Of a DNA stretch of 64,000 nucleotides, positions 1-11,124 are shown piece by piece. The notes under the pieces were generated by a model that was given only the letters and a program-made list of their open reading frames with translations, was not told where the DNA came from and ran no database searches. Source of the stretch: Siphonodentalium dalli (taxonomy: Eukaryota; Mollusca; Scaphopoda; Gadilida; Siphonodentaliidae); NCBI GenBank assembly GCA_032622095.1, contig CP136067.1:91254707-91318706 (forward strand), written 5' to 3'. The first letter of the stretch is position 1. Every line of letters begins with the position of its first letter. A program made the position numbers and the translations under genes.

Positions 1-1
1 G

Positions 2-1465
2 AGAAATGGTTTCCTGTACGCTATGACAACGATTGCAAAAATCGTCGACTCGAAGGTTAGCCACCTTCAGAAATTTATTGGTACTAATAATTCGTGTGTT
101 TATTCTGAATTGGAGCCACTGTAATTTCGTATCCGTTGTCGTTTTAAAGGGCATGCTCAAATATTCTTCCCAATTTTCTATTTTCTCGCCAAATTTGGAT
201 TCCCATTTTTGACATGCATTCGGCATGGTTTTCTCATTTGATAGAATTTTATAAAATAATTGACAGCCTTTTACACAACGGAGTATCGGAATGAGATTGT
301 TTGGTATACATGGGTAGGGTATACGGATTAAGGGTTGGTTAAGAGAACTTGCCAATGACATAATCTGACGCTTCATGCTGTTGATTGTTATGAAATCAAC
401 GCGGATGTTGAAAGTTGCATAAAGTGTGCGTGGGGTATGGAATGTATTATCTGATTGGAATAGATCATTTATAAAATATATTCCGGCATCTCTCCACGAT
501 TTAAAGTTGATCGACGAACCTCCGATTTTTATTTTCGGATTATTCCATACAGTTGAGGCCATAATACTATTATTTGAATTATTTAATCGCATAAATTTAC
601 ACCATGCTGAGAAAACATCTCTCCAGAATGGATTTGCGAACTTGTCTGTTTGCTTTACAATATAATTTGGGTGATAGGTGAGAAATAGTGGGTCTTTTAA
701 AAAAGAATTGCCATTGCATAGTGAGGCCCATTTCGATTGTTTGCAAACCAAGCGTCTAATCCAGCTAATTTTCATGGCGCTATCAAAGGTTTCAACATTA
801 ATCATCTTCAAACCTCCGTACATATATTCGGTACATAATTGTTTTCTTTTTATTCTATCGCGTTTGGAATTCCAGATGAAATTATATAGAATCGTATTTA
901 TGGTCTTCAAAAATGCTTTATCTGGACTTGGGAGGGTTATAAATAGGTGTGTCAATTTTGGTAAGATAAGGGATTTGACAACTGTTATTCTACCTAACGG
1001 GGTCAGGAGTCTGTGTTTCCAAATTTTTGTGATCTTTTCTATATCTTCGAGTTTATAATTGTAGTTTATATTCATGTTTGTTAAATTAGTGTCGAAACGT
1101 ATCCCTAGAAAATTAAAAGTGTTTACAGTAGACAGGTTTAATTCCTTAAGAACTTGTCTTATTTTGGTATGTGACCCTATCCCTATCCATGATGCTTGAC
1201 ACTTTTCAGGATTTATGCGCAGACCCGATACCCGAGCAAATTCGTCCAGTGTTAAGTACGATTCGCGTAGACTATTTTCAGAACCATCAAGAATGAGCGT
1301 CGTGTCGTCCGCATATTGTGTTATTTTGTACTCTGAACCACCGAGTAATATCCCTTTAATCGTATTGTTTTGGCGTATCATCAGCGCCAAAACTTCAGCA
1401 CAGAGGAGAAAGATATACGGTGATATTGGGTCACCCTGGCGGCAGCCTCTACATAGCATGAAGCT
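2..1465 (-). mobile_element. 5'-truncated L1/Tx1-like LINE, reverse transcriptase C-terminal half of ORF2
   Basis: On the minus strand one frame stays open for about 488 codons, from just upstream of 1457 to the window edge; I checked every codon for stops. It starts at the conserved block RGCRQGDPISPY (about 1430-1455). The catalytic motif follows as QYADDTT (1298-1318), then a thumb-like stretch ending LTPLGRITVVKSL and a GGLKMINVETF block near 780-825. Near the end are LQWLQFRINTRI and the start of a terminal zinc-knuckle-like motif (C..C then ETIS). This order fits the ORF2 of L1/Tx1-type non-LTR retrotransposons. The endonuclease and the first RT motifs are missing, as expected of 5' truncation during reverse transcription. 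The 3' end lies outside the window. The lack of stops suggests a young copy. Family placement is by motif recognition only. Confidence 0.9.
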
Positions 1466-1487
1466 CTAAGCTCTAAGCTCTAAGCTC
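1461..1487. repeat. 7-bp tandem repeat (aagctct) at the LINE 5' junction
   Basis: Almost four copies of a 7-bp unit lie exactly where the LINE reading frame begins. Beyond it the sequence becomes AT-rich (1488-1640). The repeat may be a pre-existing microsatellite target or extra bases added at the truncation junction. Confidence 0.7.
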
Positions 1488-1640
1488 AATATTTTATTAT
1501 TTAACAAAACAAAAAAAATTGTTTTAATATACATATATTTAAACATTAAAAAAATAATATATTTTTTTCAAAAATAAAATATAAAAATATATATATTTAC
1601 AAGAATTTTTTATTTTTTTTAGTAATCAAATATATTATAT
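1488..1640. other. AT-rich low-complexity spacer
   Basis: Nearly pure A and T runs without a gene or a defined repeat unit. Confidence 0.7.
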
Positions 1641-3140
1641 GGTGATATCCATGTACCAGTCTGGTATTGGTTTGGTGCCAGGTTACCATCACAATTTTAC
1701 AGTGCTAACCATGCACCAGTTTGGTGCTGGTTCAGTGCTGCGTGATTGGTGCCAAATGCAAGGTGTTGATTTGGTACCACATTTCTGATAGCGAATTGGT
1801 GCCTACTTTCCGGTAGTGAATTGGTACCAATTTTCTGACACCGAATCGATACCAATTTTCCGATGCCGTTCAGGTATGGAATGTTATGGAAACAATTATA
1901 TGTAACAGATTATAGTAATCGAGTGTACATATGTATATATGCTGCCATAATGGTGCACATGTATATATTGTGAGGTGTGTGTGATACCATTTTTACGGTG
2001 CTAACAATGCACCAGTTTGGTGCTGGTTCAGTGCCAGGATACCATCACCTCGTTATATATATATATATATTATTTTAAATATATATATGTATATTCACTT
2101 TTTTGTGACTTTCCACACGAAATATTCAAGACAATTATGTTTGGAAGATGCCGATGTATATTGACACCTCAGTGATGGATTGGTAATGTTGTTTTTTTTC
2201 CAGTGTTGATCCAACACCAATAAATAGATAATGACACAGCGCTATTTGATAAACCAAGCGAATAGACTGTATAATTATAATATAATTCTAGAGAACTGTA
2301 CCATGTGTTCTTCAGATCAAAATAATCCCTAAACTCAATTACACATGGCAGTGAATGGTTGCAATTAAATCTATTTAAAGTCTGCCTGCTTGTGCCGAAA
2401 GCAAGGTGTTGATTTGGTACCAAATTTCCGATAGCGAATTGGTGCCTACATTCCGGTAGTGAATTGGTACCAATTTTCTGACACCGAATCGGTACCAATT
2501 TTCCGATGCCGTTCAGGTATGGAATGTTCTAATTTTATCTGAAACAATTATATGTAACAGCTTATAGCAATCGAGTGTACATGTATCTATATATGCTGTC
2601 ATAATGATACACATGTATATATTGTGAGGCGTGCATATTATACATTACTGGTATTGGTTAATTTTATCATATCAAATAATATATCTCTTGCCAATTTTAA
2701 GACAACATTACTGGATCACTCCTCAATTATGTTACTGATAAATTACAGTTATAATTAGATTAAATTATACACATATGTATATATGAACCAGAAAATATAT
2801 ACCATGTGCTCTCCGGGTGAGATAATACTGAGATTATAACCTAATTATTCAATTTCAAATGGCAGTGAATGATTGCAATTGAATCCAGTTAAAGTCGGAT
2901 TGTTTCCAGCAGTAGAATGTGTTGAATTGGTACTGAATTTCCGATAGCGAATTGGTACCTACTTTCCGCTAATGAATTGGCACCGATTTTCCGATACCGA
3001 ATCTGCACCAAATTTTCTATGCCGTATATATATTATTAGTATGGAATGTTCTATTCTGAAAGATATAATAGCTAAGTAATCGTATTTATGCAGGCATATA
3101 TATGCACATTGATTGTGAACATAGGTACGGGTATATATAT
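1640..3140. repeat. Three diverged copies of a satellite-like repeat rich in ggtacc/ggtgcc
   Basis: The phrase 'gatagcgaattggt' recurs at about 1788, 2431 and 2943. Each time it is followed by short units ending in 'ttttccgatgccg' or 'ttttctatgccg', then 'tatggaatgtt' and a segment with 'tatatatgc'. Copies 1 and 2 (about 1745-1985 and 2390-2640) are closest; copy 3 (about 2800-3120) is more diverged. A second shared phrase, 'atgcaccagtttggtgctgg', occurs at about 1709 and 2009. Inside each copy the core is itself a short tandem array of roughly 20-25 bp units built on ggtacc or ggtgcc. No coding function is seen. Confidence 0.75.
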
Positions 3141-4450
3141 GATAACTGATCTACATTAACGTTCAGTTAATGACAATGCCTATAATTTGATCGCACCATG
3201 CATATTGAAAATTTTAGGACAACATGGATAACTTGTACGTTATTCTGCAACATAAAAATTATAACAAAAATAAATTTAAAACTAAATTTAAAACTGATAG
3301 GTAACCTATAAATTACAGGTATAAAATTATAAATACAACTTATATAATATGGGACAATTGTGCGGGGTTGAATGTTTATTATAATAAACGGACACCCCCA
3401 CCCCCCCAAATTATCCCAAAACAATACATATATGATGCAAAACTAATATTTAAATGCAATCTTATTTATTACTATTATTACTGGTTTGCTGTATTAAAAT
3501 TAATTCAGATGAATAAATGTGTGTGATGAATGCATGCAGAGATATCGATTGTTTGTGCGGATAAAAAAACCAGCAGTATTCACGACAGGCATTGAACAGA
3601 AATAGCGCCCGGCGTCAACTGGTGTTTCCTGATATGGTGAAAATAAAGAGCGTTTATTTCACTTATATGTCCGAAAAATACAAAACAGCTGGTAAATGGC
3701 TGTGCTCATGGCAAAGTATTTTCAGAGCATATATAAAGCCGGTTTTTATGATCAATATCTCGTGTATATATTCAATGTGTCTTATTATACATCTTCCATA
3801 TTATGTATAGAGAAAATGGAGGCTCAAATGAGTCGTGACCGTTTAATATACTAAGTCTGAAAAATATTTTATTAGTTTGATAATTTGAAATCATCTATTA
3901 TCAGTGAAGCTTATCATTGTGCAAATGTAATGTTTACCCGCTAACATTCATATACACATTAACTATACATGCAACTGCATATATGAAATATTACAATTTA
4001 TATACATTATAATAAAACATAATTGTTCTGCATTTGGTGACATAAATGACTATTTCAATGAATGTTTTGATGAACCCATTTTAAATATTAATAGATACAA
4101 AGAACCTAATTGTGTGAGCGGTACCATTAATTTTATATTTAGGATCGCAATTTAATTGGTTGGGTTTTGTATTTTAGATTTTGGGCATTGCATGATAATT
4201 TGCAATTTGTAGATGCTTATTTTCAATGTTTACAGAAATATATGCTATCAAGTTATATTTAAGTTTTTAACAATTAATCAACCAAATTAAATGAAGATCA
4301 CACGTTCTTCGAAACACGGACACACATGTTATTCTCATTGCATGGAGTTTACGTTTTTAACAATCGCGTTTGCTTTTTAATTTGATTTTTTTAAATCTTC
4401 CGAACTTTTTTTGGTGTGATATATAGTGACCCCTTCAGCCATTCTGAGCG
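3141..4450. other. Intergenic, no feature recognised
   Basis: AT-rich DNA with no supported gene. Around 3643-3672 a stretch of about 25-30 bp ('aaagagcgtttatttcactt') recurs in inverse orientation near 12640-12668, so part of this region is probably an interspersed-repeat fragment. Confidence 0.5.
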
Positions 4451-4530
4451 CGTCTCGTTTTTTTGGGTATACTTTTATCCGGTTCGCACGAATGTAAATT
4501 CAAAGTGAGCGGCGGACGTGCACAATTTCC

Positions 4531-4540
4531 CTATATAAGA
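4531..4540 (+). promoter_or_regulatory. Candidate TATA-box promoter
   Basis: A good TATA box (ctatataaga) lies in a locally GC-richer patch (4440-4530). It sits at the right distance to start transcription near 4560-4570, just before an inferred first exon ending at a consensus splice donor (4718-4723). Support comes from position and motif only. Confidence 0.45.
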
Positions 4541-5040
4541 ACTCGATTGGACAGAAATTGCCACATGCTTCTCATCTAGAGATTATTCGAGAGGTATACA
4601 TACATCTTTTTCAAGAGGCAGTGGCATATATACTCTTTTCAAATCAACATTGATCAGTTCTTAGAGATATTGTTCGCTTCACGTCATCACCAACTTCTCC
4701 TACAGACCTATATATATGTAAGTACTGGTACTTTAAATTATTTTCTCATTGAGTTATTTACGTATAGCAGGCCGGCCTAAGTTTTAAATTATTAAAATTC
4801 AAGCTGGAATATTATTCAGCAAATATGTGAATATTTATAGTTTCGCAAAATGTGTGTTTTTTTTAATTCTCGTGAAATTAAAATACCGATTCATTTATTC
4901 GACTGTTGCCTGTTTCTATATTTATATTGCCTTTCTTTCTTTTTTCGGAAAAAAATAATATCAAACAAATCATGGAGTTGTCCCGTAACCAAATATTTTC
5001 TCCTTTATATGCCTACAGTTTGTTTATCGTCACACGTTAG

Positions 5041-5074
5041 ATGCCACAACGACCAGCAATCACCATGAGCAAAG
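5041..5074 (+). CDS. Start of an unidentified spliced gene (first coding codons only)
   Basis: The model is a non-coding exon 1 from about 4562 to 4717, a donor gtaagt at 4718, an acceptor cctacag ending at 5018 after a pyrimidine-rich tract, and exon 2 from 5019 to 5074 followed by the donor gtatgt at 5075. Exon 2 holds an ATG at 5041 (MPQRPAITMSK, then one base of the next codon). A second ATG at 5065 sits in the good context 'atcaccatga'. The next exon would have to start in phase 1; none was found between 5080 and 6500, so the product cannot be named. The promoter, two donors and one acceptor occur in the right order, but each site is short and chance is possible. Confidence 0.4.
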
Positions 5075-5080
5075 GTATGT

Positions 5081-6180
5081 CCAATATAATTAGGCCTACA
5101 ATTTACTTTGAAGTCGTAAAGATGTATTGAGGGATCGTGGACAATTTAATTGTGAAACATTTTAATTAATATATTAACACTAGCGTTTGATAAAAACATG
5201 TTTGAGATAAGAAGTTAAATTTTGTTTGATATTGAATAGCCTAGATATCGACTTAGGCCTATTTCATATAAAGTTTGTGATGTTTTAGAAGGGCAGTATT
5301 ATATTATATTGTTTGTCAATTTTTTAACAACAAAATTCTAAAGTTTTATTACATTTTTTTTATAAATAAGCCCAGATAGTTTTATTTTACGATGTCGAAA
5401 ATTGCTTGCGGAAGGTCTGGAACCCTATATAGCTGGATATATCTTTGAATTATATCGGCTTCCATTGCAACAAATTGCATTGATATTCCCGTAGTCCTGA
5501 CTCTGAGATAATCTACATTTCGGCGCCCACTCATAATTTATAGGTTCATAAATAATATTTTTTATAATTTTTAATTCCGCCTTAACTCGAGAAGAACACG
5601 ATAATTACACACCTAGACGTACTATAGGCCTAAATTGGTCCCTGGTACAATAAGAGCGTTAATTCGTAATCATATAATTTAAAAAAAATTATGTGCTGAT
5701 TAATTTTCGAAAACTTTTGTGACTATATAACCTTTGAAAAAATTACTAAATGTACATTAATCATTAATATTGTATGCGTTAAATTGAATATATATATTTA
5801 TCGACTTAAAAATCACATAATCAAATTGTGTGTCACTATATATAAAAATATACTCTCAAATACACTAAGATTGGACATATCCTTTTAAATATAATATACC
5901 GAAAAAAGAATTCTCCCTTAAAAACAACAGCCAATGAAAACAGTTTCGCACATCCGGGGAAGGACGCCCATCTTGAAAATCGATAATATGTTTTCACTTT
6001 TTAATGAAAGTGTTTACGGACATAAGAGTGTTATTTCTGTTCGGACCAGGGGTATTAGTAAGGTATTATAATTAGTTGAGTTATATCATTACGCACATTG
6101 GAATTTATGTCCAAATAAAATTTCGATCTTTACATTAGTGTTTTCGGCTCCTAATTTCGAGGCATTCACTAAAATTAAGG
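5081..6180. other. Intron or intergenic DNA, no gene seen
   Basis: AT-rich. If the gene model at 4562-5074 is right, this is its second intron. No phase-1 exon was recognised. The segment 5895-5936 is the first copy of a direct repeat described separately. Confidence 0.4.
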
Positions 6181-7006
6181 TGGAGGTCAAGTGAATAATT
6201 TAGAAATTGAATGGGGATTTCCATGCAAATATGCGGAGCAAAAGTTATAGAGTTGCACATACATGTACTTCTGAGTGTGACTTGATGTGGTATTGGAAAC
6301 AACAGGTATTTATGATAAATTTTATCTGGCTGGTCTAGTAACGCTTAGTAAATTATAAAATCTTGCATTGCAATAAATATATTTTTGAATTTTTTTTTCT
6401 GGAATTAGCCTACATCACTTGACCTACAATGCTACATGGCTACAACTAACTTTCTAAGGCTACATTTGAAAAAACAATATAAAATTCAAAAATAAATACA
6501 CAAATTAACATTATAATTGAACAAGTCAGTCTACATCTACATCTACTTGATACTCCATCGCCTTCAATGTGCTGAGGATTATGTGGAGGTCCAGGTGCTA
6601 CCACGGCCGAGTAACTTTATAACCCTGTGGTGACTCCAGTAGCGTTCTTTAACATGCACACACCGAGGCGTGTACACGGGTCAGCCATTAATGTCCGCGC
6701 CCGATCGGACAGCGTTCTGCACCCAGCCACCCACGACAACATACCTGGACAAGTGTTGTAATGGGGGGAAGTCGGCATTTTGCATTCAGATCTTTATTCA
6801 GTGATCTCGAATGAGACTTTTCAGCCTGACAAACTTGGTATCTGACCGAGTTCTGATTTTTGTCAGAATACCCTGACCAGGTTGCGATCCCTGGTCCGAT
6901 AGCACGAGAGACCAGTACGCTACCTCTCGGCTACCGACTTCACATATCCTTTGAAATTTATATAATATACCGAAAAAAGAATTCTCCCTTAAAAACAACA
7001 GCCAAT
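5895..7006. repeat. Direct repeat pair plus inverted duplicate of the same neighbourhood
   Basis: A block of about 42 bp containing 'accgaaaaaagaattctccc' is identical at 5895-5936 and 6964-7005. The DNA next to it is also duplicated but inverted: 6264-6340 matches the reverse complement of about 7013-7098, and 6180-6262 matches the reverse complement of about 7823-7930. The second arm is interrupted by the MITE at 7101-7820; the first arm is uninterrupted. Confidence 0.7.
6530..6945 (-). mobile_element. tRNA-derived SINE
   Basis: Read on the minus strand, the element starts with a tRNA-like head. It has an A-box-like TAGCCGAGAGG (within 6912-6933) and a B-box-like GGATCGCAACC (6880-6890), spaced as in a tRNA promoter. 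The body contains 'gcatgttaaagaacgc', a phrase typical of invertebrate SINE and LINE tails. The 3' end is a short tandem tail (tgtaga units, 6531-6545 on the plus strand). No clean target-site duplication was seen. A decayed tRNA pseudogene is the alternative, but the long body and tail favour a SINE. Confidence 0.55.
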
Positions 7007-7100
7007 GTCCCAAGTGGACCCGCCAGATAAATAATAAATGTACCTGTTGTTTTCAATACGTCCACATCAACATGTCTGATTCAAGTCACACTCAGAAGTA

Positions 7101-7820
7101 CCCCGCTGGACAAAACAAGTGTCCATTGGCACCGCGGTGTATTTGCCGTTCGGTCGCGGTGTCAGAGTTTGTAACTGCAGTTGAGCACCGCGGCCGAACG
7201 GCAAGTACACTGCAGCCGAGCGGCAAGTACACCATGGCCGAAAGGCAACTACAACGCGGCCGAATGGCATGTACATCGTGGTTAGATTTCGGGTTTGTAT
7301 CATCTTTTTTCAGTTTAATGAACGTACCGCTATTCTCAAAGTGATTGACCAGAAAAACGGGGTGATACCCCAGTCATGACCGCGGTGATACCGGTAATAA
7401 ACGGCAGCTGTATCGAGGCGGTCACGGCAGTGGAATTACGGTATTGGGCGATAATGATATCGCAGTCTTTTAGCGGGCACCGCATTAATTTTTTTGAATA
7501 CCGCAGTCATTTTCATGGAACACTTTGAGGGGAGGTATTTACTCCCACATACTTGTTCGCGTTAACAAGCGGCATCAGTACCGCGGTATTGGAGGATACC
7601 GCGGTATAGTACTGCGGTATTAACGGGGTGACACCACATTATTGGTGGTCAATTACTTTAGTATAGCGGTACACCGCGGCAACTACACCATGGCCGAATG
7701 GCAAGTACACCGCAGCCCAACTGTTGTTAGCCGGTGGAGCCGCAGTGTAGTTGCATTTCGGCCGCGGTGGCAACGCTAACCGCACCGCGGTTAAGTTGAC
7801 ACTTGTTTTGTCCAGCAGGG
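7101..7820. mobile_element. TA-flanked MITE with GC-rich subterminal repeats
   Basis: Ends match as inverted repeats: the left 'ccccgctggacaaaacaagt' and the right 'acttgttttgtccagcaggg', each flanked by TA. The interior is an unusual GC-rich set of units such as 'ccgcggccgaacggcaagta' repeated with variation on both strands. The TA target fits Tc1/mariner-like or related superfamilies, but no transposase is present. A second MITE is inserted at 7328-7668. A related, left-truncated copy without that insertion lies at 10432-10793. Confidence 0.75.
7328..7668. mobile_element. 341-bp MITE nested inside the TA-flanked MITE
   Basis: Terminal inverted repeats of about 22 bp start 'cgctattctcaaagtgattg' on the left and, read inward from the right, 'cgctatactaaagtaattga'. 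A 4-bp duplication GTAC flanks it (7324-7327 and 7669-7672). The uninterrupted relative at 10432-10793 carries a single GTAC at the same place, which gives the empty site and fixes the boundaries. Superfamily not assigned. Confidence 0.8.
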
Positions 7821-7920
7821 TAGGCCCTAGCCTTAGGCTACAGGTATGTGCAACTCTGTAACTTTTGCTCTGCAGATTTGCATGGAAATCCCAATTCAAA
7901 ATCGGTCACTTGACCTCCCT

Positions 7921-8834
7921 CTTAAAACTGAAACTTGGGTTGGCGATTTAGCAATACGATAGGGGAACACATTGTCCATAACGTAACTATCGCTACCGGT
8001 AATGCCTAATGGGGTGGTTGTCGTAACGTTTTATACATAAATGCACACCATGTATTTATGTTTACATAAATTAATGCACATCAGTCTCATTCGGCACGAG
8101 ATTGAAATTGGGTTATGCGAAGCACATATCGCCCACATTAGTGTTCATTGCTTGTCGAATATGATTAATTTATGGAAAAATGCCCAGGTATCAGAAGGAA
8201 ATTATGACTCGATGGTCTCCACACTGACAGAAAGGATTGAATTTGTGTTTAGATTTTATTTAATGTCATTGAAATGATCACTGCGGTAGATTTACAATGC
8301 CATTCCGTTATAATACTGCAGTCTATTAGCATGTTGTCACACTAAAAGTTGAAGAAAATAACACACCCATGAGGATCTTGTTAAACGGTAAGCGTTGACA
8401 GTGGGTATTGCTGTTAAAATAGTCACATCCATTACTAGTAAAGTGATGTGAAACACTCCGCTTAGGGTGATCACATAGAAATAGAGAATAATTTTGTTCA
8501 AAGTAGTTATTGTTATCATTATGATATGAATGCATATACGGTATATACCGTACAACACGCACCGTCGGTCATATATTTATCAGATGCAATGAGTATCGAT
8601 TGCAAAATCATTTGAGTTGCTTTCTATGGAGATGTACCGTACCGTAGGGTCGATTTCTTTGAGATTTTCAGTGATGTTAGTAGATTGCTGCATTATCCCA
8701 GTTGGCATAGTGCCCGAGTACTAATTTTGCGTGGCAGTGTTCTCGCTACGGGGTGCGCTAAAACCGAGTTTAAATGCCCACTTAATCTGATTCCAACTGT
8801 AACAGGGCCGGGAACATTGAGCCTCTAAACCAAA
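7921..8834. other. No gene recognised
   Basis: Unique-looking DNA with short palindromes such as 'acggtatataccgt' near 8537. Small open frames here have no recognisable domain. Confidence 0.5.
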
Positions 8835-9145
8835 GCGCTTTGTGTTTAAAATTGGATTAAAACATAAATAAATGACTGTCTGATAGGACAAACTAGTGCA
8901 TGTCTGCATGAGGTGTAGAAAATCACAGTGCACATGTAGAAATCAATTTTTTATGGAAACTATTATTTGGAAAGTTAGACGAAATATATAGAAATTTCTT
9001 ATTTTTCATCTAATTTTTACATGAAAGTTAGTTTTCGCCAAACATTGATTTGCGCATGTACACTGATTTTCTACAGCTCGTGCACTAGTTTGTCCACTCA
9101 GACAGTATTTATTATTGTCTTCAATCCAATTTTAAACACAAATTA
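8835..9145. repeat. Foldback inverted repeat, arms about 100 bp
   Basis: The segment 8835-8935 matches the reverse complement of about 9050-9145. Shared words include 'caaactagtgca' on the left and 'tgcactagtttgtc' on the right. The loop is about 115 bp. Probably a MITE relic. Confidence 0.6.
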
Positions 9146-9154
9146 TAAGTTATT

Positions 9155-9288
9155 GTGGTGGATTGACGGTATTAAACATGGTCTGATGTTCACTGCTTGG
9201 AATTTATGTTCAACTGAGATGCAAACGTCGAGGTTGAACATACGTTGTATGCTGTAAACATCAGACCATGTTATCGTCAATGAACCAC
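9155..9288. repeat. Hairpin-forming palindrome
   Basis: 'aacatggtctgatgtt' on the left pairs with 'aacatcagaccatgtt' on the right, and the arms also include 'tgttcaac/gttgaaca'. Arms are about 55 bp with a short loop. It follows directly on the foldback at 8835-9145. Confidence 0.65.
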
Positions 9289-9719
9289 ACTAACATATAC
9301 ATGTATGTTCCGTCGGAATCTTTGTTTTCTGCCTTTTAAGTGTTAACAGAATGATAACTGTTAAAATGCAGAACAATTTACCCCGACAGTCTATTTCTGC
9401 ATGACGTCATCCGTGAACATAAGGCCCTTGGTTTCGCGTGTCAAGAGGGGAACATAACAAATATTGAGGGGTTCTTTGACCGGTCAGAACCCTAGAATAT
9501 TGCTGGAGACGGAACATATATGGATGTTCAGTTAATAAGTTATCAGATCTGAACATCACTACCACTGAATGAATGGGAATCCATTAATAAATCTCAGGAA
9601 AGTTATTTCTTGCTGCCGTATGCTCATTATGAAAATATCCCTTCAAATGAACAATGGATCAGTCTAATTTATTATTTTAGCTCTTCTGAGTAGGAGACTT
9701 CATTCAAATATGATTTTTT

Positions 9720-10250
9720 TAACTTCACAATGCATGAACTTTATCAACCCCTCATATTCTCCTCAATGTTTGTAACCCCAGTATACATGGACACAACCCT
9801 TTATGACCTCATAATGAATATATGGTTTTACTTCACAATGCATGGACTTATCAACCCTCAATGTTTATAACCCCAGTATACATGGACAAAACCCTTTACT
9901 AACCCCATTATGCATGGACAAAATTATTGACACAACGCATATTCTCCTCAATGTTTGTAACCCCAGTATACATGGACAAATCCCTTTATGACCTCATAAT
10001 GAATATATGGTTTAACTTCACAATGCATGGACTTTATCAACCCCTCAATGTTTATAACCCCAGTATACATGGACAAAACCCTTTACTAACCCCATTATGC
10101 ATGGACAAAATTATTGACACAACGTATCTGTCAACTGTTCAGCTAATGCCAACCCCACAATGGGGGCACTGACATATTTACTAACCCCATTATGCATGGA
10201 CAAAATTATTGACCTAACGTATCTGTCAACTGTACTCCCGATTGGCCAGT
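9720..10250. repeat. Tandem repeat, about 185 bp period with roughly 95 bp subrepeats
   Basis: The phrase 'cctcaatgtttgtaacccca' occurs at 9761 and 9946. A variant with 'tttataacccc' lies between and after, and 'accccattatgcatggacaa' recurs three times. The 81-codon open frame here simply reads through the repeat and has no domain. Confidence 0.8.
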
Positions 10251-10431
10251 CCGCCTTTGGCTGCTAGTGACAATCTGAAAGTTTTGTCCTGTCCTGATTG
10301 ATTCAAATGTGAAATCCAATTGCTATGAATGGATTTTGGAAAGCCCTGAAGCACCATTGTTATGGGAATGTGGCCTTCAGTGTGTGTAGAAGGAAACTAT
10401 TGACACCAGACACCAACCCTCTACACTACAT

Positions 10432-10793
10432 GTCCATTGGCACCGCGGTGTATTTGCCGTTCGGCTGCGGTGTCAGTTTGTAACTGCAGTTGAGCACCGC
10501 GGCCGAACGGCAAGTACACTGCGGCCAAACGGCAAGTTCACTGCGGCCGAAAGGCAACTACCCTCGCGGTCGAATGGCATGTCCACCGTGGTTAGATTTC
10601 TGGTTTGTATTCTCTTTTTTTCAGTTTGATGAATGTACACCGTAGCAACTACACCATGCCGAATGGCAATTACACCGCGGCCCAACTGTAGTTAGCCGGT
10701 GGAGCCGCGGTGTACATGTAGTTGCATTTCGGCCGCGGTGGCAACGCTAACCGCACCGCAGTTAAGTGGACACTTGTTTTTTCCAGCAGGGTA
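10432..10793. mobile_element. Second copy of the GC-rich TA MITE, left end truncated
   Basis: It matches 7120-7327 joined to 7669-7822, including the right terminus 'ccagcaggg' followed by TA. The left terminus is missing and replaced by unrelated sequence. The nested 341-bp element is absent. Confidence 0.75.
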
Positions 10794-10919
10794 GCTCACA
10801 TGTACATGTTGAGATCGCAAAATATCTGAAATCAATTAAATTTACGGTACAAAGATGTATGTAGAATGTACCGTACATGAAATATTGCTTTAACCCTTTA
10901 CCCAACAGAAGGGCCCTGT

Positions 10920-10994
10920 GCCAATGCATTCTCTTATATATGCGAGTCGACCATACCGTAGGTCGCCTCGCATATATAAGAGAATGCATTGGCT
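10920..10994. repeat. Near-perfect 75-bp palindrome (paired-palindrome family)
   Basis: Left arm 'gccaatgcattctcttatat' and right arm 'atataagagaatgcattggc', with the centre around 'taccgta'. Related palindromes occur at 11073-11124 plus 13351-13374 (split), 18711-18778, 18807-18876, 29548-29605, 29945-30014 and 30047-30117. Confidence 0.9.
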
Positions 10995-11124
10995 TAACAC
11001 ATTAAAAATTATAAAATTGTTAAAGAATGTAAGAAAAAATGGTAAAAAGTGTTAAAAAAAGATTTATTTTAGGCCAATGCATTCTCTTATATATGCGAGG
11101 CGACCTATGGTCGACTCGCATATA

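Noticed and set aside
426-1469. Plus-strand open frames of 79, 126 and 84 codons
   Set aside because: They are antisense shadows of the minus-strand LINE reverse-transcriptase frame, which carries the recognisable motifs.
6878-6940. Functional tRNA gene
   Set aside because: The A and B boxes are degenerate, the acceptor stem does not pair convincingly, and the downstream body and tail fit a SINE.
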